41,479 nucleotides of DNA from Prevotella sp. (GCA_015060485.1 SUYI01000035.1:1-41479), one strand, 5' to 3'. Positions 6,843-15,186 are shown, counted from the first letter of the stretch. Notes: generated by a model not told the origin, from the letters alone. Numbers and translations are program-made.

Positions 6843-7553
6843 ATGAAAAAAGTATTTTCTCTGGTGGTTGCTGCCTTGGCAGCCTGCACCATGCAAGCGC
6901 AAAACATTCAGTTGCACTACGATTTCGGTCGTAACATCTACACGGGCGAGGAAGCCGGACGTGCGAAGGTAACTATCACCCTTGAACAGTTCAAGGCCGA
7001 CAAGTGGGGCTCATGGTATTACTTCGTCGACGTCGACCTGTCGAGTCATTTCACAGAGAGTGCCTATACGGAAATCTCGCGTGAGTTCAACCTGGGCAAG
7101 AAGTCGCCCTTTGCTGCACATGTCGAGTTCGACGGTGGCCTGAACCGTACGATGAGTTTCCAGCAGGCTGCCCTCGCTGGCTTGGCATACAATGGCCATA
7201 CGGCCGACTTCTCGAAGACGTGGTCCGTACAGCTGTTGTACAAGCAGTTCTTCAAGAGTTACGATAACACGCACTCTTATGCCAGTGCCCAGCTGACGGG
7301 TGTCTGGGGCCTGAACTTCCTGAACAATAAGCTGCGTTTTGCGGGCTTCATCGATTTCTGGCGTGGCGAGAAAGCCAACAATCATGGCTGCCTGGTCATT
7401 CTCTCCGAGCCCCAGTTGTGGTATAACTTCAACGAACATTTCAGCGTAGGCACGGAGTGGGAGTTCTCGAACAACTTCGTTTATAACACAGACCCCGAGA
7501 GTACGAAGACTTTCTTCTGGAATCCCACGATTGGTGTGAAGTGGAATTTCTAA
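6843..7553 (+). CDS. DUF5020 / Tsx-like outer-membrane protein
   Basis: 236 residues with a signal peptide ending CTMQAQ. The mature protein is a run of alternating amphipathic strands (LHYDFGRNIY, WYYFVDVDLSS, GLNRTMSFQQAALAGLAY, WNPTIGVKWNF) and ends in an aromatic residue, as beta-barrels do. It resembles DUF5020, a Bacteroidetes relative of the nucleoside channel Tsx. It follows the purine permease by 24 bases and ends the operon at a strong terminator. Role as nucleoside or nucleobase channel is inferred from fold and neighbour. Confidence 0.75.
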   Translation: MKKVFSLVVAALAACTMQAQNIQLHYDFGRNIYTGEEAGRAKVTITLEQFKADKWGSWYYFVDVDLSSHFTESAYTEISREFNLGKKSPFAAHVEFDGGLNRTMSFQQAALAGLAYNGHTADFSKTWSVQLLYKQFFKSYDNTHSYASAQLTGVWGLNFLNNKLRFAGFIDFWRGEKANNHGCLVILSEPQLWYNFNEHFSVGTEWEFSNNFVYNTDPESTKTFFWNPTIGVKWNF

Positions 7554-7564
7554 GGCAAGAGAAA

Positions 7565-7600
7565 AAAGAATGAGGGGCATGTGAGCCTCTCATTCTTTCT
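7565..7600. terminator. Bidirectional rho-independent terminator
   Basis: Stem aaagaatgaggggc (7565-7578) and gcctctcattcttt (7585-7598) with one G-T type pair and a 6-base loop, A-rich before and T-rich after. It lies between the convergent Tsx-like and Spy-like genes. Confidence 0.8.
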
Positions 7601-7630
7601 TTTGGTTATCCTGAAAACACACCTGTTGTT

Positions 7631-8017
7631 TTATTCCGGCATCATGTCGGGACGAGGACCGTTAGGACGGGGACCGCGATTACCGCGAGAACCACCCTGT
7701 CCGCGACCATCGAATCCGCCACGATGGTGTTGCATCTTCTGCCAGTTCTTGTACTGTTCGTCGGTCAGCACTTTCTTCATCTTTTCGTTCGTCTCCTTCA
7801 TCTTCTCCTGGTGGCGCTTCATTTCGGTTTGCTGCTCTTTCATCACTTCCGCCACCTTGGTCTTCTGGGCGGCGGTCAGGTTCAGATCCTTCGCCATGCG
7901 GTCAACCATTTCCTGTGGATCCATCTTCTTTGGAGCCTTGCGCTCACCGTTTTCGTTCTGTGCCTGTGCCATAGTCAGCGACAAGAGGGCAACCATTGTT
8001 AAAACAATCTTTTTCAT
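7631..8017 (-). CDS. Spy/CpxP-like periplasmic protein (DUF4890-like)
   Basis: 128 residues. Signal peptide ending MAQAQ, then a helical region (DPQEMVDRMAKDLNLTAAQKTKVAEVMKEQQ, then KVLTDEQYKNWQKM) with the LTxxQ pattern of Spy/CpxP-type periplasmic chaperones. The tail is Gly/Arg/Pro-rich (GRGQGGSRGNRGPRPNGPRP) and likely disordered. Family members bind unfolded proteins or metals in the periplasm; the specific job here is unknown. It stands alone, with its own -7 element at 8076-8083. Confidence 0.75.
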   Translation of the reverse strand: MKKIVLTMVALLSLTMAQAQNENGERKAPKKMDPQEMVDRMAKDLNLTAAQKTKVAEVMKEQQTEMKRHQEKMKETNEKMKKVLTDEQYKNWQKMQHHRGGFDGRGQGGSRGNRGPRPNGPRPDMMPE

Positions 8018-8075
8018 ACCTTTTTAATTTTAATTATCGTACTAAGTTTATTTGAAATACACTTCTTTGACGTTG

Positions 8076-8083
8076 CAAAGATA
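8076..8083 (-). promoter_or_regulatory. -7 element for the Spy-like gene
   Basis: The minus strand reads TAtcTTTG, about 59 bases before the start. No clear TTTG is seen at the -33 spacing. Confidence 0.5.
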
Positions 8084-8147
8084 CGAAAAGTTTAACCGCT
8101 CGCAGAATGCTTTCAACGAACGGCATGTTTTGTTCAGCGAAAACGGA

Positions 8148-8978
8148 TTAGAAAACAGCGAAACGTCCCCGTTCCTGCATGAAGACGGCCTCGTGGGCTT
8201 CTTCCTGACAAATCTGCGCCTCTTCTTCTGTGATGGTGTCGGGATAATAGGGGTTACCGTCGACAATCTTTCCCGTTAGGAATTCACACCACGTACAGGC
8301 GGCGGTATAGCGACCCAAGGTGTAGCTGAGGTGCATGCCGTCGCGACAGAGAATGTCGCCCAGACGGTGACGAACCAGCTGGATGGTCGTTCCTGAAGGT
8401 ATGATACGGGGATTCCCTATGGTCGGCAGAACGCCTAGCATGGTACTGACAATGGCGCTGTACATCTGGCGCTGGTTGTAGTCGTAGGGCTCAAATCTTT
8501 TCGACTGGAAATCCTGGGCATAGGCCCACGTCATGTGCCATACGAATTCGACATGAAGATTGGTAGTATAGCTCTGTACGAGATTTTTCAGCCGTTGAAG
8601 GTTATTAAAGCTGGTGGATACGCCCGATAGCTGGCTGGCCTGTTGCAGCGAGATGACATCCCACTGCTCGTCGCGGATGATGCTCTTCAGTGTCACCTTC
8701 CGCTTTTCCGAGCGAATGCCGTCCACGATTTTCCTGTAATCGTACAGAGCGCTGTCCTTCAGCAGGTTATTGTAGTGGCGGTCGATGGAGCAGCCGCCGA
8801 TATAGGCATTGCCGATGACCAGCGAGTCGCCTTGGGCACGAGCCAGCTCGTAGAGATACTGTTCGATGGCATCTTGCGAGAAACTGTTACCTATAGCCAG
8901 CACCTTGATGAGCTTCGCGCTTAAAGGTAAAAAGGTAAAAAGGAAAAAAAGTAAAATGCAAAGAGTCTTTTTCATCAT
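8148..8978 (-). CDS. DUF4886 protein, SGNH-hydrolase-like
   Basis: 276 residues with a signal peptide (LCILLFFLFTFLPLSA). The first mature block VLAIGNSFSQDA has the serine of a GDSL/SGNH block I; GNAYIGGCSIDRH resembles block II; ISLQQASQLSG follows; and RDGMHLS near the C terminus gives the Asp-x-x-His of block V. This is the DUF4886 pattern. An exported esterase, for instance on acetylated glycans, is plausible but unproven. It begins 12 bases after the sigma-factor stop and is probably co-transcribed. Part of its signal peptide is encoded by an octamer repeat (8923-8954). Confidence 0.8.
   Translation of the reverse strand: MMKKTLCILLFFLFTFLPLSAKLIKVLAIGNSFSQDAIEQYLYELARAQGDSLVIGNAYIGGCSIDRHYNNLLKDSALYDYRKIVDGIRSEKRKVTLKSIIRDEQWDVISLQQASQLSGVSTSFNNLQRLKNLVQSYTTNLHVEFVWHMTWAYAQDFQSKRFEPYDYNQRQMYSAIVSTMLGVLPTIGNPRIIPSGTTIQLVRHRLGDILCRDGMHLSYTLGRYTAACTWCEFLTGKIVDGNPYYPDTITEEEAQICQEEAHEAVFMQERGRFAVF
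8923..8954 (-). repeat. Octamer repeat in the DUF4886 signal peptide
   Basis: Four units on the plus strand: aaaggtaa, aaaggtaa, aaaggaaa, aaaagtaa. They encode part of the hydrophobic core (FFLFTFLPL). A change of one unit would shift the frame. Confidence 0.7.
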
Positions 8979-8989
8979 TCTATTCTCCG

Positions 8990-9010
8990 CTCACGACTCA
9001 CCCTTCACCA
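8990..9010. repeat. CTCANNN heptamers at the sigma-factor stop codon
   Basis: Plus strand ctcacga, ctcaccc, ttcacca. On the coding strand the TGA stop of the sigma gene (8991-8993) is part of a TGAG core, so the gene's end is made of array units. Confidence 0.65.
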
Positions 9011-9554
9011 CTTTTGCCGCACGGCGCAGCTTGCGTACGGCCTTGTCGCGCTCCTGCCGGACACGTTCACGTTTCAGTCCTATGTCCTCGGCAATTTCTG
9101 CCATCGTCTGCCGCCAGCCTTTCAGACCGTAATAACGGCTCACAACCTCGCGCTCACGTTCGTTGAGCACATCAATGCAAGCCAGCAGGTCGTCGTTCAG
9201 CGAGTTTTCTTCAACAATGGCGTCGGCTTTCTCGGCGTTGGCGTCCTCCAGCACGTTCAGCAGTGTGTAGTTGTTGCGGCTGCCTACGGGCAGCGACTCG
9301 TCCGTAGAACGTACATCCGTAGTAGTTTCCAGGCGACTGATAGCCGCCTCGATGCTGCGACGGATATAGGGCGCAGCAAAGGTGACGAAGGGCTTCCCAC
9401 GAGAAGGGTCGTATTTCGTGGCCGCTTTCATCATTCCGATACAGCCCTCGCTAATGAGGTCGTCCGTGCTGAGCACGTCGCTCTTGTACTGTCGGGCCAG
9501 CGTGATGACATAGCCCATATTGTCTGTTACCAGCTTATCTTGTTCCTTCGTCAT
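8991..9554 (-). CDS. Compact sigma-70 family RNA polymerase sigma factor
   Basis: 187 residues. Region 2 is at about residues 10-75 (LVTDNMGYVITLARQY, LISEGCIGMMKAATKYDPSRGKPFVTFAAPYIRRSI) and region 4 at about 125-180 (LNEREREVVSRYYGL, MAEIAEDIGLKRERVRQERDKAVRKLR, the helix-turn-helix). Regions 1 and 3 are missing or reduced. The tryptophan pair that RpoD-type factors use for promoter melting (ATWWIRQ) is replaced by AAPYIRR, so it may recognise or open promoters differently (inference). Overall RpoD-like rather than ECF-like. It is upstream of and probably co-transcribed with the DUF4886 gene. Its leader carries repeated TATAACG motifs (9565-9600). Confidence 0.88.
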   Translation of the reverse strand: MTKEQDKLVTDNMGYVITLARQYKSDVLSTDDLISEGCIGMMKAATKYDPSRGKPFVTFAAPYIRRSIEAAISRLETTTDVRSTDESLPVGSRNNYTLLNVLEDANAEKADAIVEENSLNDDLLACIDVLNEREREVVSRYYGLKGWRQTMAEIAEDIGLKRERVRQERDKAVRKLRRAAKVVKGES

Positions 9555-9564
9555 AGCTATCTTT

Positions 9565-9600
9565 CGTTATAACGTCATAACGGAATTACATTATAACGTC
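9565..9600. promoter_or_regulatory. Repeated TTATAACG motif upstream of the sigma gene
   Basis: A perfect 10-base palindrome cgttataacg (9565-9574) lies within the first of two direct copies of ttataacgtc (9567-9576, 9591-9600), with a related cataacg between. It starts 11 bases upstream of the sigma start codon and reaches the stop of the GH5 gene. Possible operator, perhaps for self-control (inference). Confidence 0.4.
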
Positions 9601-10553
9601 TATTTATTATATTTCTCCAACAGCCCCTTCACCAGCTTGCCGTAAACCTTGATGACGTCGTCAGCCCATGGACCCGTTGCCGTGGCTCGTGGTAACAGCA
9701 TCGAACACGATTCGTTCTTGTCGCTGATGCTCCAGCATATCCAGCTGATGCCCAGGCGTTCGCACATGGCAATCCACTGCTCTTCGCTCTCGGCATCAAT
9801 CTTGCCATCGCCCGAGGCTTCTGTCGCACCGCTCTCAGAGATGAATACGGGGATGCCCCGTTTAACGGCTGCCTCTGTACGCTGACGCAGGTCGTCGCCA
9901 TGGGTGGCAGCGTAGAAATGGACGGTATACATCACGTTATGGAAGCCCTCCAACGGACTCTCGGCCACGAGGTGGATGTCCTGATCCCAGTGTGGGCAGC
10001 CCACCAGCACCACGTTGTCCTTGTCGTATTTGCGAATCTCGCCAATCACTTCGGCGGCATATTTCTTCAGGTCTGTCCACGTGTCCTCTACGGGCTCGTT
10101 GTAAATCTCATAGATGATATGGGGATTTTTGCCGTATTTCTTGGCCATCTGACCAAAGAATGCCTTCGCCTCCTCCGTCTTGAGGACGTGCGAATGCCAG
10201 TCAATGATGACGTAGACGTTCTGCTTGATGGCCGACTCAATGACGGGCGTCATACATTGCAGGGCATAGCTGGGGTTCTCCAGATAGTTGTCCTCAATCA
10301 TGATACCCATGGCGGCACGTATCACCGAACAGTGCCAGTCCTGTTTCAGTGTCTGCACTATCTCCTTATTATAAAAACGGGGCCACAGGTTATGCCAGCC
10401 CAGGCTGACACCACGCAGAATGACGGGATTGCCCCGCTTGTCGCAGAGCTGAGAACCCTTTACTTGCAGTTGTCCGTACTGCTTCACGGGATCAATGGCG
10501 TTTGCATTACATGCAAATACACAGGATAGAATAATGGTCAGTAGTTTTTTCAT
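9600..10553 (-). CDS. Secreted GH5 endoglucanase (cellulase family)
   Basis: 317 residues with a signal peptide (LLTIILSCVFACNANA). A single glycoside hydrolase family 5 barrel: GNPVILRGVSLGWHNLWP at the first strand, VIRAAMGI, VIIDWHSH, the acid/base Glu in IIYEIYNEP (about residue 152), MYTVHFYAATHGD, and the nucleophile Glu in VFISESGA (about residue 241), then WICWSISDKNESCS. This looks like GH5 subfamily 2 beta-1,4-endoglucanases. There is no binding module and no C-terminal sorting domain, so it is probably periplasmic or released. It stops 45 bases before the sigma gene and starts 48 bases after cdsA. Confidence 0.9.
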   Translation of the reverse strand: MKKLLTIILSCVFACNANAIDPVKQYGQLQVKGSQLCDKRGNPVILRGVSLGWHNLWPRFYNKEIVQTLKQDWHCSVIRAAMGIMIEDNYLENPSYALQCMTPVIESAIKQNVYVIIDWHSHVLKTEEAKAFFGQMAKKYGKNPHIIYEIYNEPVEDTWTDLKKYAAEVIGEIRKYDKDNVVLVGCPHWDQDIHLVAESPLEGFHNVMYTVHFYAATHGDDLRQRTEAAVKRGIPVFISESGATEASGDGKIDAESEEQWIAMCERLGISWICWSISDKNESCSMLLPRATATGPWADDVIKVYGKLVKGLLEKYNK

Positions 10554-10573
10554 CGTTAGTCTTTATATCTTTA

Positions 10574-10603
10574 TAATTCGTGAAATACGTTTAATTCGTG
10601 GTT
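10574..10603. repeat. AATTCGTG repeat between cdsA and the GH5 gene
   Basis: Two copies of aattcgtg with a decayed aatacgt between them, overlapping the cdsA stop codon. Similar runs of attcgtg are, from memory, scattered between Bacteroidales genes. Confidence 0.5.
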
Positions 10604-11489
10604 AAAATAATGACAAGGTATAGAGGTACACCACAGCGGCAGGTATGGCCAGCAGCGACGAGTCAAAACGGTCGAGCATGCCCCCGTGTCCAGGCAGGAT
10701 GCTGCCTGAATCCTTGATGCCCAGCGTGCGCTTAAAAAGACTCTCGACCAGGTCGCCCCATGTGCCGAAGACGACTACGACGAGTCCTAATCCGAGCCAT
10801 TCGGGAATGGAGAGTATGCCCATAAACAGCGTCGACGAGTGGTCCATGTCGGCTACTTGCATGTTGTCGAGCCAACCAATGCCCCAAGCGACAAGGAGCA
10901 CAAAGATGGCTCCGCCGATGCTTCCCTCCCACGACTTTCCTGGCGAGATGCGCGGAAACAGCTTATGGCGACCCAGCAGCGAACCTACGCAGTAGGCTCC
11001 CGTGTCGTTCACCCACAGGAATATAAAGACGCTCAGTGGCAGCAGTGAGTTGAATGCCACCTGTCCGTTGGGCGTGGCGGTGAATGCCAGCACGTTCAAC
11101 AACGAGAAGGGCAGAGCGATATACATCTGAGCCAGCATGGTGTATGCCCAGTCATGAATCGGGTCGTCCTGTCGCAGATAGAGTTCGGCAATCAGCATGT
11201 AAATGATGGTCACCAGATAGGGAATGAACACCACGCTCTTGGCTGCTCCGCCGTACAGGTCGCTGCAGAAATAGGTCATCGAGTAAAAGAAATACACGGC
11301 AGCCACCGTCGATATGAAACGGTTTACGGTGACGTGCTCGCGTTCGTTCACTAATCCTGTAAATTCCCATACGGTCATACCCGTCACGATACTAAACAGC
11401 AATACCATAGCTTCCGGCCGCAGAAAGCTGGCCACTATCGCCGCCACAAAGATGATGCCTGTAATCGTTCTGACAATAAAGTTCTTCAT
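10602..11489 (-). CDS. cdsA: Phosphatidate cytidylyltransferase
   Basis: 295 residues with about eight membrane segments. CdsA makes CDP-diacylglycerol from phosphatidic acid and CTP at the inner membrane, the entry to phosphatidylethanolamine and other phospholipids. The C-terminal signature is clear: SPGKSWEGSIGG, then GDLVESLFKRTLGIKDSGSILPGHGGMLDRFDS. It lies 11 bases downstream of ftsH, and the order rsfS-ftsH-cdsA is usual in Bacteroidetes. It is the last gene of that unit. Confidence 0.95.
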   Translation of the reverse strand: MKNFIVRTITGIIFVAAIVASFLRPEAMVLLFSIVTGMTVWEFTGLVNEREHVTVNRFISTVAAVYFFYSMTYFCSDLYGGAAKSVVFIPYLVTIIYMLIAELYLRQDDPIHDWAYTMLAQMYIALPFSLLNVLAFTATPNGQVAFNSLLPLSVFIFLWVNDTGAYCVGSLLGRHKLFPRISPGKSWEGSIGGAIFVLLVAWGIGWLDNMQVADMDHSSTLFMGILSIPEWLGLGLVVVVFGTWGDLVESLFKRTLGIKDSGSILPGHGGMLDRFDSSLLAIPAAVVYLYTLSLF

Positions 11490-11500
11490 ATCGTTGGTTT

Positions 11501-13591
11501 TTAGTTTTCGGTATTATCCGGTGTTTCCGGCTTCTCCGGATTTTCCGGACTGTCCTGCTTCTCCGGATTTTCCGGACTATCCGGATTCTCCGTAGCTTCC
11601 GGCAATAATCCAAGTTCCTTGGCACGCTCGGCGGCCATACGCTCGGCATCGGCACGCATCTGGGCTTCCAGCAGCTCTTCCGAACGACTCGTCCAGGGAC
11701 GTTTGCCAAAGATCTTCTCAACGTCATCGGCAAAAATGACCTCACGTTCCACCAATAGCTGAGCCAGCTGGGCGTGGCCGTCCTTGTGCTCTGTCAGTAT
11801 CTGCTTGGCACGTTCATACTGCTCGTTCACCATCTTCAGCACTTCCTCGTCCATCAGTTTGGCTGTGGTCTCAGAGTAAGGCTTCTGGAAGGTGTATTCC
11901 TGCTGGTTGTAATAACAGATGTTGGGCAGCTTGTCGCTCATACCCGCGTATGCCACCATGCCGTAAGCCTGCTTCGTAGTGCGCTCCAGGTCGTTCATGG
12001 CACCCGTCGAGATGTGACCGATAAACAGCTCCTCGGCAGCACGTCCGCCCAGCAACGAGCACATCTCGTCGAGCATGGCCTCCTTGGTCTGCAATACGCG
12101 TTCCTCAGGCAGATACCACGCGGCACCAAGCGCACGTCCGCGGGGTACGATGCTTACCTTCACCAGGGGGTTGGCAAACTCCGTAAACCATGAAATGGTG
12201 GCGTGGCCTGCCTCGTGGATGGCTATTGACTTCTTCTCGGCCTCCGTCATCACCTTGGTCTTTTTCTCCAGACCGCCAATGATGCGGTCTACGGCATCCA
12301 GGAAGTCCTGCTTGCCCACCTTCTCACGGTTGAATCGGGCGGCAATCAGGGCAGCCTCGTTACACACGTTGGCGATGTCGGCACCCGAGAATCCTGGTGT
12401 CTGACGGGCCAGGAAGTCAATGTCCACGCTGTCGTCCAGCTTCAGTGGCTTCAGGTGCACCTGGAATACCTCCTTGCGTTCGTTTAGGTCGGGCAGGTCG
12501 ACGTGTATCTGACGGTCGAAACGTCCTGCACGCAGCAGTGCAGAGTCCAGCATGTCGGCACGGTTCGTAGCGGCTAACGTGATGATACCGCTATTGGTAC
12601 CAAAACCGTCCATCTCCGTTAGCAAGGCGTTCAGCGTATTCTCGCGCTCGTCGTTGCCGCCCATGGCAGGGTTCTTCGAACGGGCACGGCCCACAGCGTC
12701 AATCTCGTCGATAAAGATGATGCACGGCGCCTTCTGCTTGGCTTTTTCAAACAGGTCGCGCACACGACTGGCACCCACGCCGACGAACATCTCGACGAAG
12801 TCCGAACCCGACATTGAGAAGAATGGCACGCCAGCCTCACCGGCTACAGCCTTCGCCAACAGCGTCTTACCCGTTCCCGGAGGACCTACCAGCAGCGCTC
12901 CCTTGGGAATCTTACCGCCTAAGTCGGTATATTTCTGCGGATTCTTCAGGAAGTCCACGATTTCCTGCATCTCCTGCTTGGCGCCAGCCTGTCCGGCAAC
13001 GTCCTTGAAGGTGATGCCCAAGTCGCCGCCCTTCTCATACATCTGCGCCTTAGACTTGCCGACGCTGAAGATGCCGCCACCCATGCCGCCACCGGCTCCA
13101 CCGCCCATGCGGCGCATGATGAATATCCAGATGAAGATGATGCCGCCAAAGAACAGAATGTTCATCAGCAGCGAACTGAAAAACTCACTCTCCTTCGAGT
13201 TGTCGTACGAGAACTTTCCGCTGAACTTACCTTGCTCGCGGGCCTCGTTCACAAACTGCTCTACCTGGTCTACAGAACCGATGGCCACATTTACGCTGGG
13301 AGTCTTGCCCGTCTGCTCCACCCCTTGGTGGAACACGTCGCGAATGTGCTCTGGCTTCACGTACATCTGCAAGATGTTCTCGTATTTGTTCACCACAATC
13401 TTATCGGCGTAACCCTTCATGACCATCGTCTTGAAGTCCGAGTAAGAAGTCTCTGTCCTGACACTCGATTTTTCGTTGCCCTGTGTGAAATACAAGGTAA
13501 TCAACGCAATGATAACCAGACCGTAGATCCAGTTCATGTTGAATCTCGGCATATTCATCTGGGGCTTATTATTTGGTCTCTTATTATCCAT
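11501..13591 (-). CDS. ftsH: ATP-dependent zinc metalloprotease FtsH
   Basis: 696 residues. Two membrane segments (about 21-36 and 141-159) enclose a periplasmic domain. The AAA module has Walker A GPPGTGKT (236-243), Walker [10 protein letters not shown], and the second region of homology ending in [10 protein letters not shown]. The zinc site is HEAGH (about 459-463). FtsH pulls out and degrades membrane and some soluble proteins. The tail (last 35 residues) is an acidic proline repeat, (P-E/D-X)n, from a nine-base DNA repeat. It starts 2 bases after rsfS, and cdsA follows after 11 bases. Confidence 0.96.
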   Translation of the reverse strand: MDNKRPNNKPQMNMPRFNMNWIYGLVIIALITLYFTQGNEKSSVRTETSYSDFKTMVMKGYADKIVVNKYENILQMYVKPEHIRDVFHQGVEQTGKTPSVNVAIGSVDQVEQFVNEAREQGKFSGKFSYDNSKESEFFSSLLMNILFFGGIIFIWIFIMRRMGGGAGGGMGGGIFSVGKSKAQMYEKGGDLGITFKDVAGQAGAKQEMQEIVDFLKNPQKYTDLGGKIPKGALLVGPPGTGKTLLAKAVAGEAGVPFFSMSGSDFVEMFVGVGASRVRDLFEKAKQKAPCIIFIDEIDAVGRARSKNPAMGGNDERENTLNALLTEMDGFGTNSGIITLAATNRADMLDSALLRAGRFDRQIHVDLPDLNERKEVFQVHLKPLKLDDSVDIDFLARQTPGFSGADIANVCNEAALIAARFNREKVGKQDFLDAVDRIIGGLEKKTKVMTEAEKKSIAIHEAGHATISWFTEFANPLVKVSIVPRGRALGAAWYLPEERVLQTKEAMLDEMCSLLGGRAAEELFIGHISTGAMNDLERTTKQAYGMVAYAGMSDKLPNICYYNQQEYTFQKPYSETTAKLMDEEVLKMVNEQYERAKQILTEHKDGHAQLAQLLVEREVIFADDVEKIFGKRPWTSRSEELLEAQMRADAERMAAERAKELGLLPEATENPDSPENPEKQDSPENPEKPETPDNTEN
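11516..11600 (-). repeat. Nine-base repeat coding the FtsH tail
   Basis: On the coding strand, units of ccggaaaat, ccggagaag, ccggatagt and close variants follow one another, each giving Pro-acidic-X. A larger period of 27-30 bases (SPENPEK twice) is visible. A nine-base unit keeps the frame on expansion or loss. Confidence 0.75.
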
Positions 13592-13593
13592 GT

Positions 13594-13953
13594 CTAATCA
13601 ATATCTTCAATATGTGTCAATTCTGCATCGTCCCACAGGTGTTCCAAGTCGTAAAATATGCGCAGGTCGGGGACAAAGATGTGCACCAGCACGTCACCAT
13701 AGTCCATAGCCACCCACTGCGCATTCTCCAGCCCCACCACCGTAGTAGGCTTCTCGCCCAGCTCCTCGCGGGCCATGTCGCTCACCGATTCTGTAATCGC
13801 TTCAACCTGCGAGGGCGAGTTGCCCTGACAAATGATGAAATAGTTACTGATGGCACCTTCGATGCCTTGCAGGTCAGCCACCACGATGCGCTGCCCTTTT
13901 TTCTCTTGTATTCCTTTTGTAATAGTTTCTACTAACTGAGATGTTTGCTTCAT
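13594..13953 (-). CDS. rsfS: Ribosome silencing factor RsfS
   Basis: 119 residues from the methionine of MKQTSQLVETI (13953). A longer reading to 14208 runs through the promoter and the tRNA gene and is rejected. The family core is present: VVADLQGIEGAISNYFIICQGNS, then WVAMDYGDVLVHIF and FYDLEHLWDDAE. RsfS binds protein L14 of the large ribosomal subunit and blocks joining of the subunits when nutrients are low. First gene of the rsfS-ftsH-cdsA unit. Confidence 0.93.
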   Translation of the reverse strand: MKQTSQLVETITKGIQEKKGQRIVVADLQGIEGAISNYFIICQGNSPSQVEAITESVSDMAREELGEKPTTVVGLENAQWVAMDYGDVLVHIFVPDLRIFYDLEHLWDDAELTHIEDID

Positions 13954-13982
13954 TAAAATATAAATATGTATGTTTCGAGCTA

Positions 13983-13990
13983 CAAAGATA
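13983..13990 (-). promoter_or_regulatory. -7 element for rsfS-ftsH-cdsA
   Basis: The minus strand reads TAtcTTTG, 30 bases before the rsfS ATG. CTTG, close to TTTG, is about 18 bases upstream (plus-strand caag, 14009-14012). Confidence 0.55.
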
Positions 13991-14061
13991 CACCAAATCT
14001 CCCCAAAACAAGACACTTTCCATAAAAATTTGCGTTTTTTTATAAAAAACCTTCGATTTTT

Positions 14062-14092
14062 TTTGCAGATTCCAAAAAAAGCTGTACCTTTG
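14062..14092 (+). promoter_or_regulatory. Promoter of the tRNA-Gln gene
   Basis: TTTG at 14062-14065, 19 bases, then TAccTTTG at 14085-14092. Both boxes and the spacing match the Bacteroidetes consensus. The tRNA begins 32 bases later. Confidence 0.75.
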
Positions 14093-14123
14093 CACCCGCA
14101 TTTTGAGAAATGCACCACAAGTT

Positions 14124-14194
14124 TGGGGTATGGTGTAATGGTAACACTGCAGATTCTGGTCCTGCCTTTCCTGGTTCGAGTCCGGGTACCCCAA
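14124..14194 (+). tRNA. tRNA-Gln (anticodon CUG)
   Basis: 71 bases. Acceptor tggggta/tacccca, D arm gtgt-acac, anticodon loop ttctggt with anticodon CTG, a four-base variable region, and T arm cctgg-ttcgagt-ccggg. The 3' CCA is not encoded. The closing pair of the anticodon stem (positions 31-39) would be A-C, a mismatch. The gene has its own promoter and terminator. Confidence 0.93.
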
Positions 14195-14200
14195 CAAAAA

Positions 14201-14235
14201 AGAGTCACTCAAATGAGCGACTCTATTCTTTTTCT
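14201..14235. terminator. Terminator after tRNA-Gln
   Basis: Stem agagtcactc/gagcgactct (14201-14210, 14215-14224) with an AAAT loop, one mismatch, A-rich before and attcttttt after. It can also serve the convergent gene ending at 14248. Confidence 0.8.
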
Positions 14236-14247
14236 GTTTTCAGTATA

Positions 14248-15147
14248 TTACTTCAGGGTGATGTTGGTCTTGGTGACGACCTTCTGGCCCATGGTCTCGG
14301 TGGTATTTTCGGTGACGATGCTCTTGGGCCAGCCATCGGCCTGCAACTCGTAGGTGTCCTTCTGCGTCATGTCGATTTTCAGCATGCCGCTGTCCATAAT
14401 CTGGTCGATGTTGTCCTTCACCATCTGTGCCTGCTCAGGAGCGCGGTCCTCGACCTGCTTGATGAGCAGGGCCTTCATTTCGTCCTTGCTCATGTTGAGA
14501 GTGGAGTTGGCAATGACGTTCTGGCCGTTGACGAAATACATGCGCTTCATCTTAAGGCCGTCCTTCGAGATATACTCCTCCTGAGCACCAGTGATGATGG
14601 TCTTGCCGTTCAACGCCAGGGGTGACGTGCTCTCCTGGAGGCCACGCAGGATGGTCTCCTCGGTAAACGTGTCCATGAACTGATTTTTCAGCACGCTCTT
14701 GTCAGGGATAGCCTGGCTGAGTTGAGGTATGTCCGCAAACAGCTTGTCAATGGCGCTGTCAGCAGCCTTGTCCATCTTCTGTCTCAATTCGTCGAGGTTG
14801 AGCACCTTGGTCGGCTTGCCGTCCTTATCGGTAGTCACGCGGATGACGACGCCTTTCTGCATCTCTTCGGCAGCAGCCATCAGTTTGCCGGTGATGTTGT
14901 TGGCATCGGCTTCGACCTGTACCTCGAGGGTCTCGATGTCGAGCACGTAGCCGTCGGCAGTGGCGTCGACTACGGTGTACTTACTGCCTGAGGTGATTTT
15001 GGTATCGCCCTGCATGGGGATGCTGTTGGTGGCGACGATGGTGTAGTTCTTGACGTCGCCCTTCTGCATTTTGGGGGCGATTTTCAACTGTGCCTGTGCG
15101 GCAAAAGCAACGGTCAGCAATGCGCTGAGGAAAAGAATTTTTTTCAT
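14248..15147 (-). CDS. Secreted protein of unknown function
   Basis: 299 residues with a signal peptide ending AAQAQ. The mature part has alternating strands and helices (GDVKNYTIVATNSIPMQGDTKITSGSKYTV, VLDIETLEVQVEAD) and no catalytic motif that I recognise. The overall look is of Bacteroidetes periplasmic proteins of the DUF6263 kind, but this is a weak resemblance. It lies 39 bases downstream of the phosphatase-pectinase gene on the same strand and ends at the shared terminator at 14201-14235. It could be co-transcribed with that gene. Confidence 0.65.
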   Translation of the reverse strand: MKKILFLSALLTVAFAAQAQLKIAPKMQKGDVKNYTIVATNSIPMQGDTKITSGSKYTVVDATADGYVLDIETLEVQVEADANNITGKLMAAAEEMQKGVVIRVTTDKDGKPTKVLNLDELRQKMDKAADSAIDKLFADIPQLSQAIPDKSVLKNQFMDTFTEETILRGLQESTSPLALNGKTIITGAQEEYISKDGLKMKRMYFVNGQNVIANSTLNMSKDEMKALLIKQVEDRAPEQAQMVKDNIDQIMDSGMLKIDMTQKDTYELQADGWPKSIVTENTTETMGQKVVTKTNITLK

Positions 15148-15186
15148 TTTGAATTCTGAAATTTGATGTTTATGATTACTTTGTTA

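Noticed and set aside
12552..13412. 286-residue plus-strand ORF
   Set aside because: Antisense to the conserved ftsH AAA domain.
13594..14208. Long form of rsfS starting at 14208
   Set aside because: It would read through the tRNA gene and the rsfS -7 element; family length fits the start at 13953.
14110..14625. 171-residue plus-strand ORF over the tRNA
   Set aside because: It overlaps the tRNA and its terminator and is antisense to a secreted-protein gene.
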